The notes beneath the pieces were generated by a model that made no database searches, was not told the DNA's origin, and saw only the letters and a program-made list of their open reading frames with translations. From IMG/VR virus record IMGVR_UViG_3300019360_000007, positions 19,088 through 83,087 of that record: DNA of 64,000 nt; one strand, given 5' to 3'. The position numbers were made by a program, and so were the translations under genes. Every line of letters begins with the position of its first letter. Position 1 is the first letter of the stretch. Positions 18,565-29,400 of this stretch are shown here, one piece after another. This DNA comes from a virus.

Positions 18565-19203
18565 CCTGGCAAGCGAGACCAGCCAGCGGCGGGCAATGCG
18601 CGCGGCCACGCCCTCCGCGGCTCGCGGAGAGTCCCCAGGACCGGCACCTTCGCCCCTCGCCGCCCTCGCCAGCGGGTTGCCTTCCACGAGCCTCCAAGCC
18701 TCCAGGGCTCGCCTCATGGCCTTCCGCTTCTCGGGGTCCTTCTCGGACCGCAGACGACGTGCCAGCTCGGTCGGCGGCACGTTAATGAAGGTGGCCAGCG
18801 AATCAGAAGATCCACCTCTCGCGAGCGACGCCTCTCGCGCCGCGATCTGCCGCCGCAGGCCGGGATGCAGGATGTTCCAGTGGGCGCGGATCCAGGCGGC
18901 GTCCGCCCAGACACAGGCGTCGTGCTCGCCGCACAGCGTCGGGGTCCATCCCACGTTCTCGCTCGTGGCCATGACCAGACAGTACGCTCCGTCGCGCGCC
19001 ATCTCCAGGACATCGTGCGGAGGCAGGTGTCCCGTCTCCTCCGCGAACTCCCTCTCCGCCGCCGCGAGCGGGGACTCGCCGTTCTCCAGGTGTCCTCCTG
19101 GAACGGACCAGAGCCCGACATCGTCGGCATCAGGCCCCGGTGCCCGTCGAACGAGGAGAACGACCTTCCCGTCAGTGAGCCAGAGCCCTGCGCGCTCGAT
19201 CAT
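18559..19203 (-). CDS. Nudix hydrolase
   Basis: 214 residues. Residues 35-58 carry a near-complete Nudix box: GGHLENGE, then REFAEETG, i.e. GX5EX7REUXEEXG with the final hydrophobic replaced by His. The catalytic helix glutamates are all present. Such enzymes cleave nucleoside diphosphates linked to another moiety (NTPs, NAD-type, capped RNA). The strand WSVPGGHLENGES is typical. The C-terminal ~80 residues are basic and helical (LARRLRSEKDPEKRKAMRR) and outside the domain. Its place between tail genes suggests a cargo gene rather than a tail part; the substrate cannot be read from sequence. Confidence 0.85.
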   Translation of the reverse strand: MIERAGLWLTDGKVVLLVRRAPGPDADDVGLWSVPGGHLENGESPLAAAEREFAEETGHLPPHDVLEMARDGAYCLVMATSENVGWTPTLCGEHDACVWADAAWIRAHWNILHPGLRRQIAAREASLARGGSSDSLATFINVPPTELARRLRSEKDPEKRKAMRRALEAWRLVEGNPLARAARGEGAGPGDSPRAAEGVAARIARRWLVSLARL

Positions 19204-19225
19204 GCGGCGCCCGTACGCCGTCGGC

Positions 19226-19552
19226 TCACCGGCGGCCGGCTGCCCTCGGCGGAGTGAAGCGGTACTTCTCGGGGTCGACCAGGCCGGACTCGTCGGGCTC
19301 CATGCCGACGCGCTCGTCCTCGATCCTGTCGGCGATGCGCACCAGGTCCGTGTAGACCTGTGGCCGGAGATTCAGCGCCCGGGCCACCAGCGCGAGCTGC
19401 TTGATCAGGGCGGCGAGGGCGACGTCCTCGAAGTGCTCCTCGGCGAGGAGGTCGCGGACGAGACCCGGCAGGGGACGCAGCGTCGAACGATAGTCGAGCG
19501 CGCGCTTGACCCTGCGCAGGAAAGTCCAGTCGTCGAGAATCTGCATGGCCAC
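19226..19552 (-). CDS. Small helical protein of unknown function
   Basis: 108 residues, GTG at 19552 or ATG two codons on; the ATG has AGGTGG just before it. Mostly helical (ALAALIKQLALVARALNLRP) with a Pro/Arg-rich C-terminal end. It follows the next gene by 5 bases and precedes the Nudix gene by 22 bases, so it is part of the same operon. I do not recognise the family. Confidence 0.7.
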   Translation of the reverse strand: MAMQILDDWTFLRRVKRALDYRSTLRPLPGLVRDLLAEEHFEDVALAALIKQLALVARALNLRPQVYTDLVRIADRIEDERVGMEPDESGLVDPEKYRFTPPRAAGRR

Positions 19553-19557
19553 CTGAA

Positions 19558-19830
19558 TCAGATTCGATGCTTGGCGATGGCGGCGACCATCGCCTCTTCC
19601 ATGGCCTTCTCCGCCTCTTCTGCCGTTGCAGCACCGTTGTAGGCGGCCTCGGCAGCACGGTAGATCTTGGGAATGTCCATGATGTTGACCTGAACGCGCT
19701 GCCCGTGCTTGTAGTAGGTCTTCGAGATCAGCGCCTCGAGCTTCTTGCCCTTGAGCTTGGCCGTCGACTTGGCCCAGTGCTCGGACGCCTCGCGCAGCAG
19801 ACGACGTGCTTCTTGGATGTTCGGCTTCAT
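19558..19830 (-). CDS. Small lysine/alanine-rich helical protein
   Basis: 90 residues starting MKPNIQEARRLLREA. The ATG overlaps the stop of the upstream gene by 4 bases (ATGA), indicating coupling. Composition is Ala/Lys/Glu-rich and helical, with a central stretch YYKHGQRVQVNIMDIPKIY. No known motif; possibly a nucleic-acid-binding or scaffolding helper. Confidence 0.75.
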   Translation of the reverse strand: MKPNIQEARRLLREASEHWAKSTAKLKGKKLEALISKTYYKHGQRVQVNIMDIPKIYRAAEAAYNGAATAEEAEKAMEEAMVAAIAKHRI

Positions 19831-21374
19831 GGCGTCACCTTCACGATGTCTCCGTCGAGATAGCGCTGCATGCGGGCCGAGTAGAGTCGGTCACCCTTGC
19901 CGCGGAACACGACGAGGGACCGCGTGACCTTGGTGACCACGACCTCGTCTCCAGGGGCGTATGTGATCCCGGATCCGTAGTCGGCCAACCGCGTGAAGCG
20001 CATCCTGTCACCGACCTTCGGAGGGTCCGGGAGCCTGAAGCCCTCCTCCCGCATCTGGAAGTAGCGGGGGAAGTACTGCCGGATGGTCCTCTCGTGCTCC
20101 TCGGGACGCCCAACACGCGAACCCATCTTCCTCGCGGCGATATGGTCCCATTCCGGGTTCTCAAGGAACGGGATGCTGTAGGCGACGTCCTCCTCGTACC
20201 AGAAGGCACCGCCCCACACCTCGCCGTGCTTGATGGCGGCGGGGCTGAGCATCTTCCTCGCCACCGACGGAGCCACCCGCATCCCGCCGTGACCTGCCGT
20301 CGAGAACCAGGACACTCCGGGGACGATCTTGTACTCGGTCTGGGCCTGTCCCCACGGGGTCCTCGGCGCGGAACGGTCTCCGTCAGCCCAGTCTCGGTCG
20401 GCACGAGCGGTTCTCTCGTGCGCCTCCTTTCCATGGCGGAGGGCCCTGTCGATCAGCCCGGTGATCGCCGCTCTCTGACGCGGCGTGACGTCCTTGCCTT
20501 CCTCCTTCAGCCACGCCCTCAGGTACTGCGCCACTCCGACGGCCTTCGGAGATCCAGGCGCCATCCGTTCCAGACGGATCTCCGTCGCCCGGATCGCCTT
20601 GTCGAGGCCGTCTCTCTCGATGGCGTCTAGCCACCTCCGGCCGGCCCGCAGGTAGACATCCTTCGGGACGTTCACCGCCTTGGCCACCACGTCCTCGGCC
20701 GCCCTGAGATAGACCGCGCCATGCTGCGTCACTCCCCGCATCCCGAAGTCTGGATCGCGGACGTTCCCGCGTGGGTTCGTCCTCTCCGGCCCCTTCCAGC
20801 CCTTGGCCTTGAGGATGTCCCCGTTCTCCATGTCCACGAACGTGTGGACGCTCCGGCTGGAGCCCTCGTTCTTGACGATGCGCCAGTACTTCGGCCCGCG
20901 GTCGAGGGTGATCGTCGGCGGAGTCAGCTTCGGGTGGTGGGCGGCGAAGTACTTGTTGAGGGTCTCCTGGACCAGCTCGGCGTACTTCTCGGTCCGCCGG
21001 ACGATCTCCTGATCAAACGCCGCGCGCTTGACGAGACTGTACACGTCCCCCTCGTGCGGATCGGTCGATATCGTGATGACCTTGCGCTTGGCAAGAGCCC
21101 TGGCCGCCGACATGATCTTCCCGAGGTTGAGTCGCGTGCTGCGAGCAAGGTCCGTGAGGCTCGCTCGACCAGAGTCCGCTCGTCGTAGCGCATCGAGGAT
21201 GACATCCTGTCCGGCGGCAGCTTCCCGCGCTCTCGTGTCAGCATCGACCGACAGGAGGTCGGACGCCTCTCGTAGGAGGATCCGGGCCGTCATGACCCTC
21301 TCCGGGGACATCTTGCTCAGGAGATGCTTCTTGATCACTTGGCGAGCCTCCGTCACTTCTCTTCCGGCGGCCAT
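19827..21374 (-). CDS. Conserved phage protein of unknown function
   Basis: 515 residues. Residues ~65-100 look like a winged helix (SLTDLARSTRLNLGKIMSAA). Around 180-205 is the run FVDMENGDILKAKGWKGP followed by RGNV, a pattern I recognise as recurrent in phage proteins of unknown function. Around 345-400 is VPGVSWFSTAGHGGMRV followed by a W/Y/E/D-rich segment and a YFPRYF box, reminiscent of the DUF7007 type. The C-terminal 70 residues look like a small beta barrel (VGDRMRFTRLADYG, GDEVVVTKVTRSLVVF). The modular layout suggests a DNA- or host-interacting accessory protein rather than a tail part. Confidence 0.65.
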   Translation of the reverse strand: MAAGREVTEARQVIKKHLLSKMSPERVMTARILLREASDLLSVDADTRAREAAAGQDVILDALRRADSGRASLTDLARSTRLNLGKIMSAARALAKRKVITISTDPHEGDVYSLVKRAAFDQEIVRRTEKYAELVQETLNKYFAAHHPKLTPPTITLDRGPKYWRIVKNEGSSRSVHTFVDMENGDILKAKGWKGPERTNPRGNVRDPDFGMRGVTQHGAVYLRAAEDVVAKAVNVPKDVYLRAGRRWLDAIERDGLDKAIRATEIRLERMAPGSPKAVGVAQYLRAWLKEEGKDVTPRQRAAITGLIDRALRHGKEAHERTARADRDWADGDRSAPRTPWGQAQTEYKIVPGVSWFSTAGHGGMRVAPSVARKMLSPAAIKHGEVWGGAFWYEEDVAYSIPFLENPEWDHIAARKMGSRVGRPEEHERTIRQYFPRYFQMREEGFRLPDPPKVGDRMRFTRLADYGSGITYAPGDEVVVTKVTRSLVVFRGKGDRLYSARMQRYLDGDIVKVTP

Positions 21375-21472
21375 TCGCCGCGCCCGAAGACCTCCAGGTA
21401 TCCCTCAAACTTCGCGAGCATCCGCTCGTCGTCCGTGCATCTCGTGGGAGCCTCCTGGAACGGGATACCCAC
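21353..21472 (-). CDS. 39-residue ORF overlapping the next start
   Basis: GTG at 21472, stop at 21353, overlapping the downstream start by 22 bases. The peptide begins VGIPFQEAPTRCTDDERM and ends in an acidic/aromatic GEWPPEEK, with protein-like composition. A GAGGAG lies ~14 bases upstream. It is too short to assign and may be a leader that couples translation of the 515-residue gene. Confidence 0.4.
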   Translation of the reverse strand: MGIPFQEAPTRCTDDERMLAKFEGYLEVFGRGEWPPEEK

Positions 21473-21510
21473 GAGGGGGATATAGGCTCCTCACCGAGGG
21501 CTGGCCGGAC

Positions 21511-21609
21511 TCAGGTGCCCTCGTCGTCGGCGCGTGTCCTGCCGGACCGCAGACGACGGACCGGCATGTAGACGATAGGCTTGATGCCGAACCCGAGGCG
21601 GGCGGCCTC
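21511..21609 (-). pseudogene. Possible C-terminal gene remnant beside homing endonuclease
   Basis: After the homing endonuclease stop, an open stretch in the minus strand encodes EAARLGFGIKPIVYMPVRR and a basic, acidic-ended tail before TGA at 21511. It has no convincing start other than an internal ATG at 21567 (18 codons). It reads like the end of a longer protein, possibly left when the endonuclease gene inserted. There is no ribosome site. Confidence 0.3.
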
Positions 21610-21616
21610 TTAGTTT

Positions 21617-23317
21617 CTAACCGGAGATCTGGGCCCCGATGCGGGGCGGCTCAATGCCCAAGTCCAGGAGACGTCGCCTGAGAAAACCCTCGTCGAGCCC
21701 CTTCGGATCTGACTGACGCACCACGAGTGTGGCGTATCCCTCCTCCCGAGCTCGCCGCAGTTTGAGAAGATCGAGCCGAACGCGACGCTCAAAGTTCTCA
21801 GGGACCTTGTGCCAGTACGGGATGAACTCCTCGTGCTGACGCCCGTGCGCCTCGACCAGGAGCTTCACGAGAGGAAAATAGCCGTCGTAGCGCAGAGGAT
21901 AGTTGGTCTCCGGGTTCCTGATCCTCGTGTCCGTGTACTCCCACTCGTACGCCAGACCGCCGAGGACTTCGGCCACCCGGTCGAGCACCCGCTTCTGAAA
22001 AGCGAGACGGTTGCGGGTGGGGAGACCAAGCTGGCGGCAGTACCGACGGACGGCAAGTTGAGAACAGTCGCGCGCCTCGGAGGCTTCCGCCACGAGGACC
22101 CTGCCTGCGGAGTCCATGAAAGGGCGAAGTTGCTCCTCCGTAAGGTCCAACCGAAGCGCAGTCTTGTCCCTGATGACGGACCCTGTCGCCACGAGAAGGG
22201 ACTGGGGAAACAGAGACTTGTAGGCCACATGTGCGTGGGCATTCTGGACGTGACTGTTCAAAGCCTCAGCCCTGTGGCCACACAGGCGGCATGTGACGTA
22301 GTCTTCGGGTTCGCACTTGCCTTCCCACTGGGCTTCGATTTCCTCAAGTTGGCGGGCGGCCCGGCAGTCATCACAGCGCGTCTCGTGCGTCTCGGGAGCA
22401 AGAAACGCCGACACCTCGTGTAGGACGCGACAGTCGGGACACTCGATCTGCTTCGTAGCCCCCGCATGCGAGGACCTTTCCCATGACTCGGATTGCGCTT
22501 GAGACCTCCGCTCAGTCAAGGAATGCGCCCGGATCGGGACGTCGCCATGCTTGTTACGGTACTCGTCGGCCGTCAGCCCGTGCGCCTTGAGGTGCGTCGC
22601 CAGGGTCTCCCCACGAAACTCGCACTCTCGGCATCGCACGTAGTCGTCGTTCTCGATCTTGTCGACCCACCGGAGGTCCTCCTGGCCGTCCCTCCAGACG
22701 CGGTGAGCCTCATCCCCAGCAGCACAGCGATGACGCACGTGGGAGGCGAGTCCGCGTACCCCCTCGCACCGGAATCCACAAATCGGGCACTCCCGATCAG
22801 GATGACGCTCGGCACCCCTGCACTCCGAGCACAGAAGCCGGAGAGAGCGCGCAATCGAAACTCGATTTGCCCGGTAGATCTCGCCGCACCCCGAACACAA
22901 GACGTCAATCTCTTCAAGATCCCGAGGGCCCGAACGCGCCTGATTGTGCGCTACCGCCTTACGACGTTGGAGGTCCCGCGCACGCCCCTGCATGAGGGTT
23001 TCGCCGAATTCCTCCCCCCACCACCGCCTGACGACCGAGAAGTGAACCCCCGTGTGCTCAGCCACGCTCTTGAGAGAAAGCTCCCCATGGAACATAGCCA
23101 CCGCCGTGATTCGTGCCCGGTCGAGTTCGACGCCCTTGAGACGGCTCCTCTGGCCACTCTGGGCCGCTCTTTTACGGGCCTGCAAGCCCTCCTCGCCGTG
23201 CACCTCAACCCACCACCCCCGGACTTGATCCCGAGGAATGCTGAGGGACTGAGCTGCGTCGACGAGCTTAACGCCCTCATCGAACATTTGGAGGGCGCGC
23301 TGACGGATGCCGTCCAT
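21617..23317 (-). CDS. Zinc-finger homing endonuclease, EDxHD (Vsr-like) type
   Basis: 566 residues. The N-terminus has two similar helix-turn-helix segments (VDAAQSLSIPRDQVRGWW, VAEHTGVHFSVVRRWW). Five zinc-finger-like CxxC units follow between residues ~130 and 400, two of them of the MucR/Ros kind (CRECEFRGETLATHLKAHG). Residues ~465-560 form a nuclease domain: RYDGYFPLVKLLVEAHGRQH, with Asp near 478 and E..H near 490, matching the PD-(D/E)XK-derived EDxHD homing endonucleases related to Vsr and I-Bth0305I. It lies directly after the sheath gene and behind a start-blocking hairpin. It is likely a mobile gene that cuts a phage relative lacking the insertion. Confidence 0.8.
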   Translation of the reverse strand: MDGIRQRALQMFDEGVKLVDAAQSLSIPRDQVRGWWVEVHGEEGLQARKRAAQSGQRSRLKGVELDRARITAVAMFHGELSLKSVAEHTGVHFSVVRRWWGEEFGETLMQGRARDLQRRKAVAHNQARSGPRDLEEIDVLCSGCGEIYRANRVSIARSLRLLCSECRGAERHPDRECPICGFRCEGVRGLASHVRHRCAAGDEAHRVWRDGQEDLRWVDKIENDDYVRCRECEFRGETLATHLKAHGLTADEYRNKHGDVPIRAHSLTERRSQAQSESWERSSHAGATKQIECPDCRVLHEVSAFLAPETHETRCDDCRAARQLEEIEAQWEGKCEPEDYVTCRLCGHRAEALNSHVQNAHAHVAYKSLFPQSLLVATGSVIRDKTALRLDLTEEQLRPFMDSAGRVLVAEASEARDCSQLAVRRYCRQLGLPTRNRLAFQKRVLDRVAEVLGGLAYEWEYTDTRIRNPETNYPLRYDGYFPLVKLLVEAHGRQHEEFIPYWHKVPENFERRVRLDLLKLRRAREEGYATLVVRQSDPKGLDEGFLRRRLLDLGIEPPRIGAQISG

Positions 23318-23352
23318 GACGAGTCACCCTACTAGAAGTAGGATGACTCGTC
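23318..23352 (-). promoter_or_regulatory. Hairpin abutting homing endonuclease start
   Basis: Nine perfect base pairs (GACGAGTCA with TGACTCGTC) extended by six more (one G-T) around a 5-base loop end immediately before the ATG at 23317. The likely ribosome site (TAGGG) is inside the 3' arm, so the structure would block initiation. T4 I-TevI is controlled by a comparable RBS-hiding hairpin. The remaining 92 bases to the sheath stop hold no gene. Confidence 0.7.
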
Positions 23353-23444
23353 AATAGGACAGAATTTTTGCTCGTGAAGGCCCAATCGACACACCTCATT
23401 CACGACAAACGACCCACCAAGGACCGAAATCGTGAATGATTACG

Positions 23445-26400
23445 CTAACCTCCGAGATTCGAGCGCAGGTTGAACGTGATCACAATATAGAGCAAAGGAA
23501 AAATCGGTTGGTAGAATGCTTCCACCTCCACAACGGTGGGGTCGTTCGTTGTGCGCGCCTGGATGCCGGTGAACGCCGCGATGATCTCGGCGTTCTTGAG
23601 CGCCTTCATGGTGGTCGCGAGCTGGCCCTCGATCTCGGACAGGACGCCCGGCAGGAACTTGATGCCGATGAACCTGTCGAGGTCGCGCCGCGCTGCCCTC
23701 TGGACCTCGTCGGCGATGGTGATGACCGTCGGGAGCTTCGTGAGGATGTTCGTCGGATCGGTCGTGAGTCCCTGCCGGACCCGGATGACCGTCCCCCGCT
23801 GCTCCATGACGGTGACGCCCTGCACGGCGACCTGGTTCTGCTCGACCGCGTCGAGTTTGCGGGCCAGCTCGTCGAACCCGACGATCCGAGCCCTCGTCCA
23901 CGGGGTCGCCACGTCGATGTTCGGCGACGCCCTGTTGCCCGCCATGGCGGCCGCGAGGTAGGTACCGTCCACCAGGAACTGCTTGAAGTTCCCGAGCGCG
24001 TCCTGGATCGTCAGGGTGACGATGTCCGGGTACACGAGGCGGATGCGCGTGTTCTCGATCTGCTGCGCGATCCCGCCGACTTCCGTGGGCTGCGTGCCCG
24101 AGGCCACGCCGATGATGCCGGTCCGCTCGGCGCGGAACCGGATGCTGGACTGGATGTCGCAGTGGTTGCTGAGCTGGAGGAACAGGTCGATGTCGTCGCC
24201 CCGCATCGGGGTGATCGTGTCGAGCACCGCGCCTCCAGGCAGAGAACCGCGCAGGTCGTTGAGCGCGTCGCTGTAGCTCTGCGTGCTCGCCTGGTTGCTT
24301 CCCGGGATCTTCGGCACCTGCTTGATGCCGAGGACCACGGCTCCGTTGAGGAACGCCAGGAACGCCGCGAGGGAGACCTGGTTGTCCGGCGTCGTGTCCC
24401 CGTAGTTCCGCTCCACGGCCCTCTGGCTCGTGAAGAGCATCGTCTCGAAGTCCGCCGCCGTCTTCGCGTAGTTGTAGGTGATGAAGTAGGAGTCCCCGAC
24501 GGCGGGCTCCTGGCCCCCGCGGTCGAAGGTCTCGACGATGGCCGTGTCGCCCTGCGGGATCGACGATCCCTCGGTGTTCGCCACGATCAGCTCGAGCCCG
24601 GAGATCGAGTTGACCGGGATGTTCGCGTCGGTCGTGACGAGCTTGCGCACCTGGAACGTGAACGAGGCCCCGGCCCCCGTCGGGTAATCGGCCCCGCCCG
24701 TGCGCGGGAGAATCGTGAACACGAGACCCGTCACCGTGTCGCGGTAGCTCTGGCTGATCATCCCGTCCTGGCCCACGCCGCTGTTGAAGCACGACGTGTT
24801 GGCCGAGCCCGACCCGTCGACGGGGTCGCTGCTCGTGACGAAGAAGCCCTGGAACCCCGACTCTCCCGCGGCGCCCTGGCCTGACGTGACGCCGAGGCCC
24901 GTCCCGGTGAGCAGCCAGTCAGCCGTGGTCGCGGTCTCGAACAGGATGTTCGACGAGGACCCGAGCCCGACGATGTTGTTGGCCTGGCTCTCGATGAACA
25001 GGAACTCGTTGTTCGCCGAGTCGCGCTCGACTCCCGCGAGTGCCTGGGCCGCGAACCACGTCAGGTCAGGCATCTGGTAGTCGAGGATGGCCCCGTTGAT
25101 CGTCGAGCTGTGGTGCATCATCAGCGCGGAGGCCACGAGCTCGGGATCGACCGTCGAGCGCGCCGCGGTCGCGCCCTCGGAGAACCCGAGCACGTTGTTG
25201 GCATTGCCGTTGCCGAGGGTGATGGCCGAGTTCGTGGTCACGATCCCGCTGACGAGGCGGATGCCGGCACCCTCCTGGGCCACCACGGAGGCCGGGAGAC
25301 CGGCCCCGACCGCGGCGTCCTGGATCTGCTTGAGCACCGTGTTCGGGAACGTGATCGGTCCGAGCGGCACGTCGGCCTGTCCGGCCGCCGGGATCGCCGC
25401 GCCCACCGAGTCCTTGAAGACGACGGTGAACGCGGTCCCGTCGATGTTCACCTTCCAGACGTTGTTCTGCGGGTTCACGCCGCCCGACCCGTAGAAGCGC
25501 ACGCGAGGCTGGCCATCGCGAGCGTCAGCGAAGGTACCGGCCGGGACTTGGCCGTCCTTGAAGCCGACCTCTCCGAACAGGGACGCGGGACGCAGCGTGG
25601 CCTCGATCCCGGCGAGGCCGACAGCCTTGGGCTGCAGGCCCGTCTCCGTGACCGCGTTCGTGCCCTGCGTGATCAGGCTCGTCTGCGCGACCTGGCTCTG
25701 CGGCTCCAGCGAGCCGGAGCCGGGGAGGACGCGGTTGCGCATGATGATCCGGTCGTAGATGAGCCGTCCCGACGTTCCCGACACCGTGAAGCGGCGCGCG
25801 ATGTCGCCGTCCACGATCTTGGTCTGCTCCTGGCTCGGCAACGCGTCCGTGGACAGGCCGCAGATGATGGCGAAGTCCTCCGCGACGGTGGCGCCGTCGA
25901 GGAATTCCCAGACGCCTCCGCCGAGACCGGAGCCTCCCGTGAGTGTCGCGCCCGATACCGGCAGGCGGATGGCGGTCGAGCTCGCCAGGGTGATGAAGTT
26001 GCCCGTCGGACCGGGCACCGCCGCCGTGATGTCGACGACGGCCGAGGTGCCGCTCGAGTTGTCCGCGGTCACGATACCCACGAGCCCGTTCAGCGCGTCG
26101 GAGATGGCTGCCACGAGGGACGACGCCACCTGCACCGTCGTCGCGCCGCCCACGAACGTCGCTCCCGAGACGGGCAGGCGCACACCGGTCGACGAGGCAA
26201 TCGTGTAGGTGTTGCCGATCACGCCGGGCGTGTCGGACCAGACGGTCACCGTGGTGCTGGTGCCTCCCGCGTTGTCGGCCGACACCGCGGCCGCCAAGCC
26301 GTTGCCGAGGTCGTTGATGGCGGCCACGATGCTGCTCGCGACCGTGAGGTTCGTGCCCACGCCGCCCGCCAGCGTCGGACCGCTCCGGATGAGCCTCGTC

Positions 26401-29400
26401 GCGCTGCTGCTCGCGAGGACGATGGTGTTGCCGGCGTTCCCCGGCGTGACGGCCGTGATCGTCACGACCGCCGCGACGACACCGGTGAACACGAGGGCGG
26501 GGAGAGACGCCGTGATCGACGCCCCGAGCGAGGTGGCGACGGTGGTGTTGTCGCCCACGCCACCGAGCAGCGTGCCCGCCGAGAGCGTGATCCTCGTGGC
26601 ACCAGTCGACTCCATCAGCAGGATGCCGTTTCCGACGGTCCCCGGCGTGAAGGACATGATCGTGACGACGTTGCTGGTGCCGCCCGCGTTGGTCGCGACG
26701 ACTCCTCCCACCAGACCGTTGCCCGCGTCGGCGATGGCTGCCACGAGACTCGTGGCGGCCGAGATGTCGTCGCCCACGCCTCCCGTGAGCGTCGCGCCGG
26801 AGAGCACGAACCTGCCCGCGGCGGTCGTGCTGAGCGTAATCGTGTTCCCCACGGCTCCCGGCGTGACGGCCGTGAGGACCATGGTCGTGGCCCCCGAAGA
26901 CGTCGCGGTGACGTCCACGGCGAACGAGTTGGCGACGTCGTTGACGGCCGCAATCGCGTCGTCGCGCGCGGACGTGTTCGTGCCCAGGCCGCCCGCGAGC
27001 GTCGCGCCGGCGAAGGTGAGGCGCGCCGGCGCGGTCGACACCGTGGAGATGGAGTTGCCGCCGGTCCCGGGCGTGATCGCCCGGAGGTCCACCGTGGCCG
27101 ACGTGCCGCCCGTGTTGTGCGCCTGCACCGTGCTGGTCAGGCCATTGAGAGGATCGAGGATGGCCGCAACGATGGCGGTGGCCGTCGTGATCTCGTCGCC
27201 GACGCCGCCGGCAAACGTCGCGGAGATCGTGACGGTGCCGTCGGAGGACAGGTTGGCCACGGCGTTCGCCGCCATGCCCGGCACCGTCCACGTCACCGTG
27301 ACGTCGTTCGGACCGGGGCCGACCGCCGCGCTCGAGAACGCGGCGAACGAGTTGAGCGGGTCGTTGAGGGCGGCCGCGATGTCGGCGGCGATGGCCGCCG
27401 TCGTGCCCAGCGTGTTGTCGTAGTCGTTCGCGCCCGGAGTACGAGGACCGCCGGCCGGGACGAGGACGTACGGACCACCCGCGATGGCGCCGGTGTCGAT
27501 GGTGATCGTCGCCGACGAGGGGGAGGCCGTCACCGTGATCGTCGCCGTCGCCTGGGTGCCAGCATCGAAGTTCAGTCCGCCCGGCGTCGTAACGTTGTCC
27601 GCCGTGAGCGGGATGCCGGCGATGGTGATCGTGTCCCCGTAGAGCACGCCCGTGCTCGGGAGCGCCGTGGTGACGACGGTCAACGTGCTGAGAGCACGCA
27701 CGCCCGCGAAGAAGTCGTCCGCGCCCGAGGTGCGGGCGACGTCGACGGGAGTCAGCACGTTGCCGTTGAGCGTGAGCGTGTCCGCGGCGACGACCGGGTA
27801 CGGGGCCGCCGAGGCCACCCGGACGCCGCTGAACCCGACGGTTCCGGTCGCGGCCGTGCCGACGTTGAAGTCGAGGCCACCCGGCGTCAGGGTGTTGCTC
27901 GCCGTGAGGGTCACGGGGCCGCCACCGACGACGGACGTGTCGATGGTGATCGTGTCCCCGTACTGGACGCCCATTAGAGTGGCCGTGCCCGACGCACGGG
28001 TGCCGACGTCGAACTCGTTCGCCGCCGGTGCCCCCGAGACGCCGAGGAACACTTGGCCGTCCACGGTGACCGTGTCGCCTGGGATCGGCCCGGCGACGGT
28101 GATGGTGCCCGTCGCGCGCGTGCCCTCGTTGAAGTTCAGGCCGCCCGGCGTCTGGGCGCCGGCCGCCGTGATCAGGACAGGTCCGCCGCCGGCATCGATG
28201 GTGAAGGTGTCGCCCGGCTGGACGCCCATCGGCATGAGCGTCGCGCGTGCTTGGCCCGTGTCGAAGTTCTGCGCGCCCGAGATCTGCGCGAGATCCCCCG
28301 TCAGGGTCACGCCGTCGATGGTGACGGTGTCTCCGAGAACCGCGAGGGCCGAGGTCACGGTCCCGGTGGCGAAGGTGCCGAGGTCGGTCGGGGTCGCCGA
28401 GAACGTGAACCGCATGCCTCCGTCGGCGTTCGCCGTGCACGTGATGTCCATGCCGGAGAAGCTGGCGGGGAGCGCCCCGATGGCCGTCTGGAGCGCGGAG
28501 TCGACCGCCGCCGCCATGGTCGTCGGCGACGTGTAGGTTCCCGGGGCGATGGTCGCCGTGACGGGACCCGTGGGTCCGTTGGTCACGCCGGTGTAGTTGA
28601 AGACGAGCTTGTCGTAGCGCCCGGCCGTGATCACCGTCGACCCGAGGAACCTCGTCGTCCCGTCGAGGAAGGGGTTGTTGGCGACGAGCTTCGCCTCGGC
28701 GTTGATCGCCTCGACGTACGCGTCGGCGTTCACCGCCGTCTGCGAGGGCACCGTGACGGTGACGACGACGCCGTCCACGGTGAACGACACGTTGTCGTTG
28801 ATCCCGCTGAGGATGTCGTAGGTCGTCTTGCCGGAGTCGTCGGTGTACTGGATCTCCTCGCCGAGCAGGCTCGCGTAGAACCCGAGCCCCTGGATCCCGT
28901 GCGGGGCGGAGAGGTCGATGCCCGCCGCTCCGCCCGCCAGCGCGCTGCTGTCGATGGTGAAGCGGGCCCGGTCGGACGCACCCGAGACGAAGAAGTACGG
29001 GCCGGCGCCCGGCACCGTGAACTTGGCGATGGTCGCGTCCTTGTCCGCGAACTGGACCGTGACTGTCTCCTCGACCGGCCCCTGCGTGCCGCCCTCGAAG
29101 TGAACGTCGGGCGTGAGCTCGCTGCCGGAGGGGAATTCGATGGTCACGCCCGTGAGCGCGGGACCCTTGCTCCCGAACTTCGGCGTGTAGATCGGGTTGC
29201 CGTTCTTGTCGAACAGGAAGTACGTGCCGATGCCCGACGGTCCGCTGGTCTCGACCTGGACCGTGTACTCCTCGTCGACCATGATGTTGTACCAGAAGGT
29301 CGCGAAGACGTCGGCACCCACGGGAACCGGGTTCTCGAGCGTGATGATCGTCCCCTCGACCTTGGTCACCGACACGGCGCCCCGGTTGAGCGCGTCCTCG

